A DNA stretch of 64,000 nt, from assembly GCF_000192575.1 (NCBI RefSeq), contig NZ_GL876935.1:343465-407464 (forward strand). The letters are read 5' to 3'. Every line of letters starts with the position of its first letter. Position 1 is the stretch's first letter. The translations under genes and the position numbers were made by a program. A model generated the notes under the pieces. The model made no database searches and was not told where the DNA came from. It saw only the letters and a program-made list of their open reading frames with translations. Source of the DNA: Novosphingobium nitrogenifigens DSM 19370 (lineage in GTDB: Bacteria; Pseudomonadota; Alphaproteobacteria; Sphingomonadales; Sphingomonadaceae). Below are positions 17,882-26,670 of this stretch, in pieces.

Positions 17882-18388
17882 GTGACGTTGAGCGCCAGCC
17901 CCCGCAGCACAAACCCCCGCACGATCGGCACTCTTCCCGCAACCACCTTGCGCGGATTGCTTATCGGCGCGCTCCTCGTCTCGCTCGGCGCCTGTGCGCC
18001 CCACCGTCACCACCCCAAGCCGCTGCAGCACCCCACCGCCGAATATGCGGACAGCAAGGTCACGCAAATCGGCGTGAACTCGTACCTCTGGCGTGCCAGC
18101 CTCGACACCTTGTCGTTCATGCCCCTGCTCCAGACCGACAGCAACGGCGGCGTGATCGTGACCGACTGGTACTCCAATCCGTCCAACCCCAACGAACGGG
18201 TCAAGGTGACGGTTTCGATTCTCGACCAGGACCTGCGCGCGGACGCCGTGCGCGTGGCCGCCAGCCGCCAGGTGCTGCAGGGCGGCAACTGGATCGACGC
18301 TCCGGTCCAGGCCGCCACCGTACAGAAGCTGGAAGACATCATCCTGACCAAGGCGCGCGACTTGCGCCGCAAGACCCTGCGCGGCTGA
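17882..18388 (+). CDS. DUF3576 domain lipoprotein
   Basis: The 168-residue protein has a leader ending in the lipobox LVSLGAC, so it should be lipidated and held in the envelope. The mature part (VGVN-like QIGVNSYLWRASLDTLSF, then TDSNGGVIVTDWYSNP) matches the DUF3576 family found across Alphaproteobacteria, whose function is not established. I chose the GTG at 17882, which has AAGGA 12 bases upstream; a GTG 24 bases earlier is also open. It precedes leuS-lptE-holA on the same strand, a recurring neighbourhood that suggests an envelope role alongside LptE. Confidence 0.82.
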   Translation: MTLSASPRSTNPRTIGTLPATTLRGLLIGALLVSLGACAPHRHHPKPLQHPTAEYADSKVTQIGVNSYLWRASLDTLSFMPLLQTDSNGGVIVTDWYSNPSNPNERVKVTVSILDQDLRADAVRVAASRQVLQGGNWIDAPVQAATVQKLEDIILTKARDLRRKTLRG

Positions 18389-18400
18389 TCGCCCGGCGGA

Positions 18401-18419
18401 GCCCGGCTTCGTGCCGGGC
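18401..18419. repeat. 7-bp hairpin upstream of leuS
   Basis: GCCCGGC and GCCGGGC form a perfect stem around TTCGT, 13 bases after the DUF3576 stop. There is no T-run. It could be an attenuating or stabilising hairpin in the leuS leader. Confidence 0.35.
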
Positions 18420-18490
18420 CAATCCGCCTGACGGCCGCCCTCTTGCGTCCACCTGTTGCGCGAGACCGCCTGCCTGCGTAGAGGGCGCGC

Positions 18491-21013
18491 ATGACCGCTG
18501 ATCGTTTCGACCCCGCAACGTCCGACATTCGCTGGCAGAAGGCCTGGGACGACGCCCAGACTTTCCGTGCCGACGATGCCTCTCCGCGCCCGCGCAGCTA
18601 TGTGCTCGAGATGTTCCCCTATCCTTCGGGGCGCATCCATATCGGCCATGTGCGCAATTACACGATGGGCGACGTCCTCGCGCGCTACAAGCGGATGAAG
18701 GGGTTTGAAGTCCTTCACCCGATGGGCTGGGACGCATTTGGCATGCCCGCCGAAAACGCGGCCATGGAGAAGGGCGTTCACCCCGGCGGCTGGACCCGCG
18801 ACAACATCGCCAACATGAAGGCACAGTTGAAGCGACTGGGCTTCGCGCTCGACTGGTCCCGTGAAATCGCGACCTGCGAACCCGAATACTACGGCCATGA
18901 ACAGTCGCTGTTCATCGACCTTTATCAAGCCGGCCTTGTCTATCGCAAGGAATCGGCCGTCAACTGGGACCCGATCGACCACACTGTGCTGGCCAACGAA
19001 CAGGTCATCGACGGACGCGGCTGGCGTTCGGGCGCCCTGGTCGAAAAGCGCAAGCTCAACCAGTGGTTCCTCAAGATCACGCAGTTTGCCGACGATCTGC
19101 TGAACGGGCTCGGCACGCTCGACAAGTGGCCTGAAAAGGTCCGCCTGATGCAGGAAAACTGGATCGGCAAGAGCCAGGGCCTGCAGTTCCGCTTCGCCCT
19201 GTCGAACGGCGAGACTCTCGAAGTCTACACCACCCGCCCCGACACCATTTTCGGCGCCAGCTTCGTCGCGGTCGCCGCCGAGCACCCGATCGCGCAGGCT
19301 GTCGCTGCCGCCAACCCCGCTGCCGCCGAGTTCATCGCGCTGTGCCGTCAGGGCGGCACGACGGCCGCCGAACTCGAAACCGCCGAAAAGCTGGGCTATG
19401 CGACCGGGATCACCGCGCGCCACCCCTTCACCGGCGAAGACCTGCCCGTCTACATCGCCAATTTCGTGCTGATGGACTACGGCACCGGCGCGATCATGGC
19501 CGTCCCCGGCCACGACCAGCGCGACTTCGACTTCGCAAGCAAGTACGACTTGCCGATCCTGCGCGTCGTCGCAGCCCATGCCGAGGACGCCGACCGCCCG
19601 TTCGGCGCCGAAGCCGAGGCAGGCGACGGCATTCTCGTCAATTCGTCGTTCCTCGACGGCCTGCCGGTCGCACAGGCCAAGGCCGAAGTGATCGCCCGCG
19701 CGCAAGCGGAAGGCTGGGGCGAAGGCAAGACGGTTTGGCGCCTGCGCGACTGGGGCGTTTCGCGCCAGCGGTACTGGGGTACCCCGATCCCCTTCGTCCA
19801 TTGCGAAATCTGCGGCGTCGTGCCGGTGCCCAAGAAGCAGCTTCCGGTCACGCTGCCCGACGATGTCGACTTCTCGGTTCCCGGCAATCCGCTCGATCGC
19901 CATCCGACGTGGAAGCATGTCGATTGCCCGCAATGCGGCCACGCAGCCCGGCGCGAAACCGACACGCTCGACACTTTCGTCGATTCCTCGTGGTATTTCC
20001 TGCGCTTTGCCAGCCAGCCGACGGATGCCCCGTTCGATCCGGCGGTGATTGCACAGTGGTTGCCGGTCGAACAGTACATCGGCGGCATCGAGCATGCGAT
20101 CCTGCACTTGCTCTACGCCCGCTTCTGGACCCGCGCTCTTGCCCATATCGGCAAGATCGACATCACCGAGCCTTTCGCCAGCCTGTTCACCCAAGGCATG
20201 GTGACGCATGAAACCTATGAACGGCGCAATCCCGAAAACGGGCAGCCGATCTTCTTCAGCCCGACCGAAGTCGAACGCAGCAGCGACGGGGCCGTGCTCC
20301 GCGCCGACGGCGCCCCGGTCGAGATCGGCCGCGTCATCAAGATGTCGAAGTCGAAGAAGAACGTGGTCGACCCCGACGAGATCGTCGCCCGCTATGGTGC
20401 CGACGCGATCCGCTGGTTCATGCTGTCCGACAGCCCGCCCGAACGCGACCTCCCCTGGTCGGAAGCCGGGATCGAGGGCTGCGCCCGCTTCGTCCAGCGC
20501 CTGTGGCGCCTGTTCGCCCAATATGACGCCACAGCAACCGGCGAAGACAAGGCCGTCGCCCGCAAGGCGCACCAGACCGTCCATGCCGTTGCCGCCGACA
20601 TCGAAGCTCTCGGCTTCAACAAGGCCGTCGCGCGCATCTACGAACTGACCGGCGTGATCGAGAAGGCCGCCCCTTCGGCAAGCCGCAGCGAAGCGATCCG
20701 CATGCTGCTGCAACTGATCGGGCCGATGATGCCGCATCTGGCCGAAGAGGCCTGGTCCGCCATGGGCGAAGGCCTCGTTGCCGACGCCGCCTGGCCACCA
20801 GTCGATCCGGCCCTGCTGGTCGATGACGAAGTGACCGTCGCGGTTCAGGTCAAAGGCAAGTTGCGCGATACGCTGACCGTTGCCAAGGGCACCTCGCGCG
20901 AGGATCTCGAACGTCTGGCGCTTGCCTCGGAAAAGGTCCAACGTGCCCTCGACGGTGCGGAAATCCGCAAGATCATCGTCGTTCCGGATCGGTTGGTGAA
21001 CCTTGTCGCGTAA
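18491..21013 (+). CDS. leuS: Leucyl-tRNA synthetase
   Basis: This 840-residue class Ia synthetase charges tRNA-Leu. The HIGH-type motif appears as PSGRIHIGHVRNY near residue 45 and the KMSKS loop as KMSKSKKN near residue 618. The CP1 editing domain is present (TTRPDTIFGASFV and GTGAIMAVPGHDQRD), as is the Zn-binding-like CEICGVVPVPKKQL with CPQCG. The length is normal. Its 3' end overlaps the start of lptE by 11 bases. Confidence 0.97.
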   Translation: MTADRFDPATSDIRWQKAWDDAQTFRADDASPRPRSYVLEMFPYPSGRIHIGHVRNYTMGDVLARYKRMKGFEVLHPMGWDAFGMPAENAAMEKGVHPGGWTRDNIANMKAQLKRLGFALDWSREIATCEPEYYGHEQSLFIDLYQAGLVYRKESAVNWDPIDHTVLANEQVIDGRGWRSGALVEKRKLNQWFLKITQFADDLLNGLGTLDKWPEKVRLMQENWIGKSQGLQFRFALSNGETLEVYTTRPDTIFGASFVAVAAEHPIAQAVAAANPAAAEFIALCRQGGTTAAELETAEKLGYATGITARHPFTGEDLPVYIANFVLMDYGTGAIMAVPGHDQRDFDFASKYDLPILRVVAAHAEDADRPFGAEAEAGDGILVNSSFLDGLPVAQAKAEVIARAQAEGWGEGKTVWRLRDWGVSRQRYWGTPIPFVHCEICGVVPVPKKQLPVTLPDDVDFSVPGNPLDRHPTWKHVDCPQCGHAARRETDTLDTFVDSSWYFLRFASQPTDAPFDPAVIAQWLPVEQYIGGIEHAILHLLYARFWTRALAHIGKIDITEPFASLFTQGMVTHETYERRNPENGQPIFFSPTEVERSSDGAVLRADGAPVEIGRVIKMSKSKKNVVDPDEIVARYGADAIRWFMLSDSPPERDLPWSEAGIEGCARFVQRLWRLFAQYDATATGEDKAVARKAHQTVHAVAADIEALGFNKAVARIYELTGVIEKAAPSASRSEAIRMLLQLIGPMMPHLAEEAWSAMGEGLVADAAWPPVDPALLVDDEVTVAVQVKGKLRDTLTVAKGTSREDLERLALASEKVQRALDGAEIRKIIVVPDRLVNLVA

Positions 21014-21509
21014 TCGCCCCTTTCGCCTCGTCGCGCTGGCCTCGTCGCTTGCCCTGCTTTCGGCTTGCGGGCTCAAGCCCATGTATGCCGGGGGCAGCAG
21101 CGGGGCCGTCGCGCGTCAGGCGGCTGCGGTCGACGTCTCCCCCATCGAGGGAAAATCGGGCTTCCTCGTCCACAATGCCCTGACCGACCGTCTCGGCGCT
21201 GCGGGCAAGGCAACGCCGCGCTATCGCCTCGACGTTCGCCTCGACGAGCGCCTGCAGGGCACCGGGCTCCTGTCCAACAACTCGATCACGCGTGAACGGC
21301 GCACCCTGCGCGCGCGCTATCAGCTCGTCGATCTGGCATCGGGCACGATCGTGCTCGACGCGACCGCCGATGCCGACGCCGGGATCGACATCGTCTCGAG
21401 CGAATATGCGGTGATCGCGGCCGAACAGACTGCGCTCGAAAACCTCTCGAAAGACATTGCCGACCAGATCGTCACGCGCGTCTCGACGCGTCTGCGTCAG
21501 ATGAAATAA
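21003..21509 (+). CDS. lptE: LPS-assembly lipoprotein LptE
   Basis: LptE plugs the LptD barrel and helps insert LPS into the outer leaflet. The 168-residue protein begins with a lipoprotein signal ending in LALLSACG and continues with the conserved GLKPMY segment directly after the lipidated Cys. The later ITRERRTLRARYQLVD and YAVIAAEQTALENLSKDIADQI match alphaproteobacterial LptE. The only start that keeps the signal peptide is a TTG at 21003 inside the end of leuS; no ATG or GTG does. Overlap and rare start imply coupling to leuS translation and modest expression. holA follows 11 bases later. Confidence 0.9.
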   Translation: MSRNRPFRLVALASSLALLSACGLKPMYAGGSSGAVARQAAAVDVSPIEGKSGFLVHNALTDRLGAAGKATPRYRLDVRLDERLQGTGLLSNNSITRERRTLRARYQLVDLASGTIVLDATADADAGIDIVSSEYAVIAAEQTALENLSKDIADQIVTRVSTRLRQMK

Positions 21510-21520
21510 CGGCGCCTTCG

Positions 21521-22543
21521 GTGAAGGCGACGCACAAGACCTTTGCCGGGATGATGGACCGCGCCTTACGACAGGCGCGTGTCTTCTATTTCTGCGGCGC
21601 AGACGAAGCCGGAGCCAGCGACGCGGCCGCTCGCGTGATCGAACGCCTCGGTCCAGCCGAAAAGGTCGAGATGACCGGCGCCGAACTCAGGCGCGATCCC
21701 GTCCGGCTCGCGGACGAGGCCCGCTCGACATCGCTGTTCGGCGACCATCGCATCATCATCATCACCATGTCCGGCGACGAGGCCTACGAAGCGATCTCGA
21801 CCCTGATCGCCGATCCCGTTCCCGGCTGGCCGGTGCTGGCCATCGCCGGCGGCGCCACCGACAAATCGCGGATCGCAAAACTGCTGGCCGACCGCGACGA
21901 CGCCCTGGTGACGGTTTTCCACCCGCCCGACTTGCGTGCCGTTGCCGAAATGGTGCGCACGCTCGGCGATACCGCCGGACTTCGCCTCAACTCCGGCCTT
22001 GCTGAACAGATCGCGCTTGCAACCGGCCTCGACACACGCATGGCACGCAGCGAGATCGAAAAGCTGGTTCTTTATCTCGACGCTGCGCCTGAATCCCCGC
22101 GCGCGCCGACGCCTGCGGATCTCGCCGCGATCGGCGCCGCGACCGAGGACGACAGCATTGCCCCGCTGATCAACGCCGCCCTTGGCGGGCAAACCAAGCA
22201 GGTCGGACACGAACTGGCCCGCGTGACGGCGCAGGACGTCAACGGTGTAGCCCTGCTGCTGGCGTTCGAACGGCGCGTGGTCACCCTGTTCCAGCTTGCC
22301 GGACGCCTCGGGACACGCACCGACATCAGCGCTTTCCTCGAAGGCGAAATCCAGGCTCGCCGCGTCTTCTTTCGCGACAAGGCCGACCTTGCCCAGCAAC
22401 TCGGGCGGTGGCGCGGCGCCCGCCTCGAACGTCTGGCCCAGCGCCTGATCGCGCTTCACCGCGCCATGCTGACGGACAACCGCCTGTCGGGCCTGCGCCT
22501 CGCCCATGAAGTCGTCGAAGTCGTTCGCGCAGCCGCACGTTGA
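21521..22543 (+). CDS. holA: DNA polymerase III subunit delta
   Basis: HolA is the clamp-loader subunit that opens the beta clamp. The 340-residue protein begins with GTG and shows the family layout: an N-terminal AAA+-like domain (YFCGADEAGASDAAARVIERL, then TGAELRRDP and SLFGDHRIIII), a middle helical lid and a C-terminal collar domain ending RLAHEVVEVVRAA. The order leuS-lptE-holA is the conserved one. The gene is followed by a short hairpin-containing spacer and then the EPS locus. Confidence 0.93.
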   Translation: MKATHKTFAGMMDRALRQARVFYFCGADEAGASDAAARVIERLGPAEKVEMTGAELRRDPVRLADEARSTSLFGDHRIIIITMSGDEAYEAISTLIADPVPGWPVLAIAGGATDKSRIAKLLADRDDALVTVFHPPDLRAVAEMVRTLGDTAGLRLNSGLAEQIALATGLDTRMARSEIEKLVLYLDAAPESPRAPTPADLAAIGAATEDDSIAPLINAALGGQTKQVGHELARVTAQDVNGVALLLAFERRVVTLFQLAGRLGTRTDISAFLEGEIQARRVFFRDKADLAQQLGRWRGARLERLAQRLIALHRAMLTDNRLSGLRLAHEVVEVVRAAAR

Positions 22544-22680
22544 AATAGCGGCATAATTTCCACCAAATAAGTTTTAATACCCAAGGTCCGTCACGTTGTC
22601 GTGACAAGCCCCAGACGTTAGCCTTTTACACATCGAGGCGCACAAACGTGCGCCATGCATTGGGCTGGGCACAATTGCCG

Positions 22681-23856
22681 ATGACTTCGAAATCCGGTGA
22701 TATTGTCGGCATTCAATACTTGCGCGGCCTCGCCGCCATTGCCGTTGTCATCGACCATACCGTCAGCATGGCGACGTTCCCCAAATACTTTAACGTCCCG
22801 CATGCCAGTGCCCTCGCGTCCTACGGCATGCTTGGCGTCAACCTTTTCTTCGTCATCAGTGGCTTCATCATCGCCTACACGTCACTCGAATTTCGCGACG
22901 GACGGTATGCCGCGAAAATCACCGTTCCTGCATTTTCCGAGAAGCGCTTCTTCCGCATTGTACCGGTGATGTGGGCCGCCATTGCGCTTTACATGCTGGG
23001 CCGGTTCGTGGGCAGAGACTTCACGCTCAACACCACGTATCTCAATGCCTTCCTGCTTCTGCCGTTCGGCAACGTCGAACCGAACCAGATCTGGACCCTG
23101 CGGCAGGAACTGTTCTTCTATATCATGTTCGCCATATCTTTCCTGCGCCCTCGGCAAGCGCCATGGCTGATCGGGCTATGGGGCCTCTCCCCCTTGCTTT
23201 ACGCCATTGTCGCCGGCCCGCGTCCGTCGATCGACGCCGCCCATCAATTCCTGTGGCTGGCGACGTTCCCGATGAACATCACCTTCCTCGTCGGCCTCGC
23301 GATCGGACTGCTACACCTGCGCCTGGACGGGAATGCGACAATACGTGTCGGACACTTCGCCTTCCCCCTCGCTATTGCCATGATGGCGATCCTTTGGGGC
23401 ATCGGCTTCGCGTTCGACCTCCATGTAGACGACCTCCGCTCCGCCCTTTTCACATCCCTGATCTGTGGCCCGATCGTCCTTGTCGCCACCCGACTGGATT
23501 GCCCCGGCGGCATTCTCGACCGTTTCGGCAGGCTTCTGGGAAAAGCCTCATTCGCGATCTACCTGTTCCATCCGCATGCAGCATCGGCCTCGCTCGGCAT
23601 TCTTGCACGCCTGCTTCACCGCACGCATTTCGCACCGGCAGCAACGATATCCACTCTGATTGCCGTACTCGCCGGCATCCTCGCCCACTACTGCATCGAG
23701 GAACCGGTTCACAAGGCTTGCCGCAGACTCGCCTCAAGGATGCGCGGGCGCACCTCCAACCGCCTTGCGGAAACCATCGTCGAAAGCCAGCTGTCGGCCA
23801 CGCCGACGCTCACCGGGCTTGGAAAAACCGTCTCTATTTCGCACCGAAATACATGA
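22681..23856 (+). CDS. Acyltransferase-3 family membrane protein (EPS/LPS modification)
   Basis: This 391-residue polytopic protein belongs to the acyltransferase-3 family that adds acetyl or other acyl groups to sugars on the periplasmic side. The motif QYLRGLAAIAVVIDHT with His26, GVNLFFVISGFIIAYTS, the basic EKRFFRIVP and the loop IWTLRQELFFY fit the family. The usual acidic residue after WSL appears here as QE. Ten or so membrane segments are visible. The ATG at MTSKSGD was chosen; an upstream in-frame start is possible. It is the first gene of the EPS region and is separated from the priming transferase by a 400-base AT-rich spacer. Confidence 0.88.
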   Translation: MTSKSGDIVGIQYLRGLAAIAVVIDHTVSMATFPKYFNVPHASALASYGMLGVNLFFVISGFIIAYTSLEFRDGRYAAKITVPAFSEKRFFRIVPVMWAAIALYMLGRFVGRDFTLNTTYLNAFLLLPFGNVEPNQIWTLRQELFFYIMFAISFLRPRQAPWLIGLWGLSPLLYAIVAGPRPSIDAAHQFLWLATFPMNITFLVGLAIGLLHLRLDGNATIRVGHFAFPLAIAMMAILWGIGFAFDLHVDDLRSALFTSLICGPIVLVATRLDCPGGILDRFGRLLGKASFAIYLFHPHAASASLGILARLLHRTHFAPAATISTLIAVLAGILAHYCIEEPVHKACRRLASRMRGRTSNRLAETIVESQLSATPTLTGLGKTVSISHRNT

Positions 23857-24255
23857 CCCCCAAGACCCCAGCATCCGGACAGCCATCCTTTCACCCCCTT
23901 TAACCACCAATATAAGACAGACACTTACAAGACACCGCCCCAAGAATCGGTAGACGAATTCACACTCGACTCCATCGACAGGAACTGCCTCAAAATCGCA
24001 CACGCTTTCCGAAAGTGGTCGCAAGCAAGACAGGCTGATTGAAATACGGGTCGAAATGCGCGACAAAAGCCACCGTTGAAGAGGATTGCGACGAACAGAA
24101 GCTTGCCTTAGCTCCAATTTGGTCGTATTTTTTGCAATGCAGCATAATGCTGTTACGAATTAGCTGCGCATTAACAAAGACTTTTGCGTCCGACCACTCA
24201 ATTTGCTGCACATGCTGGTTGGCACCCGGATGGGAGTCCGGGATCGAGGGGAAAC
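23857..24255. other. AT-rich intergenic region upstream of the EPS priming transferase, 399 bp
   Basis: No gene is credible here. The right half is AT-rich and contains TGCAGCATAATGCTG (a small dyad, near 24136) followed by a run of A/T-rich sequence, which would suit the promoter and operator of the EPS core genes. The GAGGGGAAAC ribosome-binding site of the next gene is at its end. Confidence 0.4.
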
Positions 24256-25668
24256 ATGACGACAACCGCACTGGATCGCGTAACGCCTCCTCGGAGCAGC
24301 AGCACTGGCGGTGAGCGATTTAAATTGCCCCTGGCCCCATCACTCGAGCGCCGACGCCTTCAGTGCTACCTTCTCCTGATGGTGCTCGACATGCTCTGCA
24401 TCATAGGGACAGAAATTGCAGTCGGCTATTTCACCTTCGGACGGTTCCTGTCGCCCGCCACCCTCGATCAGGTTGAATTGCTGATCCCCGTGTACTGGAC
24501 GATCGCCGCCAACACCGGCACGTATTCATCCCGGGCCCTGACCTCCCTCCGTTTCAGCCAGTCCCGCGCGGTGGCTTCAGTCTTCATCTCGCTGATGGTT
24601 ATGATTTTTCTGGCCTTTTTTCTGCGCACCGGCATGGCGACATCACGTGTGTGGACGCTCGGAAGCACTCTGGCCAATGCAGTCACGTTGTCATGGCTAC
24701 GCTCGTTTGTGCAGCCCCATTTCCGCAATCGTTGCGGACCAACGGCGGAAAACGTGCTTATTTTCAACGATGGCGGCCCTCCGCTCCGCATCGCCCACGC
24801 CTGGCATATCGACACAACGGAACACGGCCTCCGGCCCGACCGCTTCGACCCGCATATGCTCGACCGCCTCGGCCTGTTCATGACCAATATGGATCGCGTC
24901 CTGGTCAGCTGCCCACCGGAACGGCGCAGCGATTGGGCGCTGGTATTCAAAGGCTCGAATATCTCCGGTGAAATCGTCGAACCTGACGTTGCAACACTCG
25001 GCGCCATCGGTGCACGCCGCGGCCTGGACTTCGGCGCCTTGGTGGTATCGGCTGGCCCCTTGAATTTGCGGGACCGTGCACTCAAGCGACTGATGGACAT
25101 CGCCATCGCAGGGACTGCGCTTGCGGCCCTTGCCCCCCTCCTCATCCTCATCGCCCTTGCGATCCGCATCCAGGATGGTGGCCCGGTCTTTTTCATGCAG
25201 CAACGGCAGGGACGCAACAACCGCCTGTTCTGGATCTACAAGTTCCGCTCCATGCGTGTCGAAAAACTCGATGCTACCGGCAGCCGCTCTGCAAGCAAGG
25301 ATGATGAACGCATCACTCCGGTCGGGCGCTTCATTCGACGCACGAGCATTGATGAAATGCCCCAGTTGATCAACGTCCTGCGCGGCGACATGAGCATCGT
25401 GGGGCCCCGCCCCCATGCCATCGGCTCTCTCGCAGGCACCAAGCGTTTCTGGGAAGTGGATTCCCGGTACCTGCTTCGCCATTCGCTCAAGCCCGGATTG
25501 ACCGGCCTTGCGCAAATCCGCGGGTACCGTGGCGCGACCGACACGGAACACGATCTTGCCATCCGGCTTCAGGCCGATCTCGAGTATGTCGATGGCTGGA
25601 CGATCTGGCGCGATCTTCACATCATGGTGGCGACGCTGCGCGTGCTCGTCCACGATCGCGCCTTTTAA
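24256..25668 (+). CDS. EPS priming polyprenyl glycosylphosphotransferase (WcaJ/GumD type)
   Basis: The 470-residue protein transfers the first sugar phosphate from a UDP-sugar to undecaprenyl phosphate. The N-terminal half has about four membrane helices (residues about 35-130) and a soluble domain; the C-terminal bacterial sugar transferase domain (about 274-470) shows RLMDIAIAGTALAALAPLL, the catalytic KFRSMRVE, RRTSIDEMPQLINVLRGDMS and IVGPRPH. By family, glucose-1-P or galactose-1-P is the usual substrate. The ATG is preceded by GAGGGG. The stop codon lies inside a large palindrome. The gene begins the main EPS assembly module. Confidence 0.92.
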   Translation: MTTTALDRVTPPRSSSTGGERFKLPLAPSLERRRLQCYLLLMVLDMLCIIGTEIAVGYFTFGRFLSPATLDQVELLIPVYWTIAANTGTYSSRALTSLRFSQSRAVASVFISLMVMIFLAFFLRTGMATSRVWTLGSTLANAVTLSWLRSFVQPHFRNRCGPTAENVLIFNDGGPPLRIAHAWHIDTTEHGLRPDRFDPHMLDRLGLFMTNMDRVLVSCPPERRSDWALVFKGSNISGEIVEPDVATLGAIGARRGLDFGALVVSAGPLNLRDRALKRLMDIAIAGTALAALAPLLILIALAIRIQDGGPVFFMQQRQGRNNRLFWIYKFRSMRVEKLDATGSRSASKDDERITPVGRFIRRTSIDEMPQLINVLRGDMSIVGPRPHAIGSLAGTKRFWEVDSRYLLRHSLKPGLTGLAQIRGYRGATDTEHDLAIRLQADLEYVDGWTIWRDLHIMVATLRVLVHDRAF

Positions 25669-25679
25669 AGGCGCGATCG
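25653..25679. repeat. 13-bp-arm palindrome across the priming transferase stop codon
   Basis: CGATCGCGCCTTT (25653-25665) and AAAGGCGCGATCG (25667-25679) are perfectly complementary with one T between them; the TAA stop lies at the centre. There is no T-run downstream. It may terminate or stabilise the transferase mRNA, or bind a dimeric protein. Confidence 0.75.
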
Positions 25680-25691
25680 CCCATTTCTTGC

Positions 25692-25709
25692 GAATTCTTG
25701 CAAGAATTC
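25692..25709. repeat. Perfect 18-bp palindrome GAATTCTTGCAAGAATTC
   Basis: The two 9-base halves are exact reverse complements with no spacer. It lies 12 bases after the preceding palindrome and some 310 bases upstream of the small secreted protein's promoter-like site. A spacer-free AT-rich dyad suits a protein-binding site better than an RNA hairpin. Confidence 0.75.
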
Positions 25710-26002
25710 TCCACCCAGCGCCAGCCGCGCGTTCATTCCCCACCTCCGCTCAAAATCCCGTAACTCGTCGAATTACCAGTCGAATACGCGCGCTTTCCAG
25801 AAATAACCAAGTTCAGCGCATGCACTTGCCAAATTCATGAATGCAACGGTTACCATTTTGAGCGGAACTCGAGAAATTCATCGGGAACACATGCAACGAC
25901 CTTCGGCGGACACGACGCAAGTTCGCAGCTGCGGAGCCAAATTACTGTTCTGAAATGATTTTTATGCGGCGACAGCGCAGGCACAAAACAAGCATTACGC
26001 CG

Positions 26003-26030
26003 TTGCAGTATTTCTCCTTAGTTGTTATAC
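26003..26030 (+). promoter_or_regulatory. Putative sigma-70-type promoter of the small secreted protein
   Basis: TTGCAG (26003-26008) and TTATAC (26025-26030) are separated by 16 bases and resemble -35 and -10 elements. Transcription starting about 7 bases later would leave a short leader with AGGAG at 26050-26054 before the ATG at 26061. The call is by eye. Confidence 0.4.
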
Positions 26031-26060
26031 GTACCTGACGTGCCGAATCAGGAGAAACAC

Positions 26061-26357
26061 ATGCTTCGCATTAAGACCGCTCTGACTGCCGCCGCTGTGC
26101 TCGGCCTTCTGGTGTCCGGCTCTGCCAACGCCGACACCGTTGCCAGCTCGGCCCTGCCCCACGCCACCGGCGTGAAGGCGACCAAGGTTGCCCGTCGCGC
26201 TCCGCGCACGACCGGCGTTGCCAGCCATAGCGATGCTCTGGTCGGTGGTGTTGCTGGCGTTGCCGGCGGCGCGCTGATTGTCGGGCTTTGCTATGCCTCG
26301 AACATCTGCGAAAACGGAACAACCACGATCACTCAGTACGTTTCGCCGCACGGCTGA
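26061..26357 (+). CDS. Small secreted protein of unknown function in the EPS locus
   Basis: I do not recognise this 98-residue product. A signal peptide MLRIKTALTAAAVLGLLVSGSANA is clear, with cleavage likely before DTVASS. The mature 74 residues have a basic segment (KATKVARRAPRTT), a Gly/Ala-rich hydrophobic stretch (ALVGGVAGVAGGALIVGLC) that could span a membrane or pack in an oligomer, and two cysteines (CYASNIC) near the C-terminus. A strong AGGAG site precedes the ATG, a promoter-like sequence lies upstream and a near-ideal terminator follows, so it is transcribed alone and could be abundant. Position suggests an EPS-associated or regulatory envelope role; nothing in the sequence proves it. 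Confidence 0.75.
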   Translation: MLRIKTALTAAAVLGLLVSGSANADTVASSALPHATGVKATKVARRAPRTTGVASHSDALVGGVAGVAGGALIVGLCYASNICENGTTTITQYVSPHG

Positions 26358-26380
26358 GACTGGCGCACGTTTTGAAAAGG

Positions 26381-26413
26381 GAGCTCGTGAAATTTTTCAC
26401 GAGCTCTTTTTTT
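26381..26413 (+). terminator. Strong Rho-independent terminator after the small secreted protein
   Basis: GAGCTCGTGAAA (26381-26392) pairs perfectly with TTTCACGAGCTC (26395-26406), followed by seven Ts. It sits 23 bases after the stop. The flanking A and T runs make it potentially active in both directions. Confidence 0.95.
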
Positions 26414-26670
26414 GTCTCTCCTGCACAGCCATGGACGGACACGGCTGGACAGACTTGAACTTGATAGTATCCTCCCATCAGCAAGACTTGATACGATCAA
26501 GATCTGCGCCAGTCAGACTGGGGCATGCAACGTTTGACACGATGTGCCTCAAACTCCACGCAATAGCGCAGAGATAACCGGCAAGTCTTTCAAGCGAAAC
26601 TTCGAAAAGTGTGGATAGGGCCGTCCACAATATTGTTACGTGACACTTACCGGGGTGTAGCAAGCAACGC

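Larger units (their letters stand above)
25669..26060. other. Intergenic region between priming transferase and small secreted protein, 392 bp
   Basis: The left edge carries the two palindromes described separately. The rest is AT-rich with no credible gene; near its right end lie the promoter-like sequence and the AGGAG ribosome-binding site of the small secreted protein. Confidence 0.5.

Noticed and set aside
17843..21082. A 1079-codon open frame on the minus strand opposite leuS
   Set aside because: It is a GC-rich antisense shadow of leuS, which has full family motifs; the frame has no recognisable domain.
23990..24271. 93-codon minus-strand frame in the spacer before the priming transferase
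   Set aside because: No domain or start signal; lies in probable promoter DNA.
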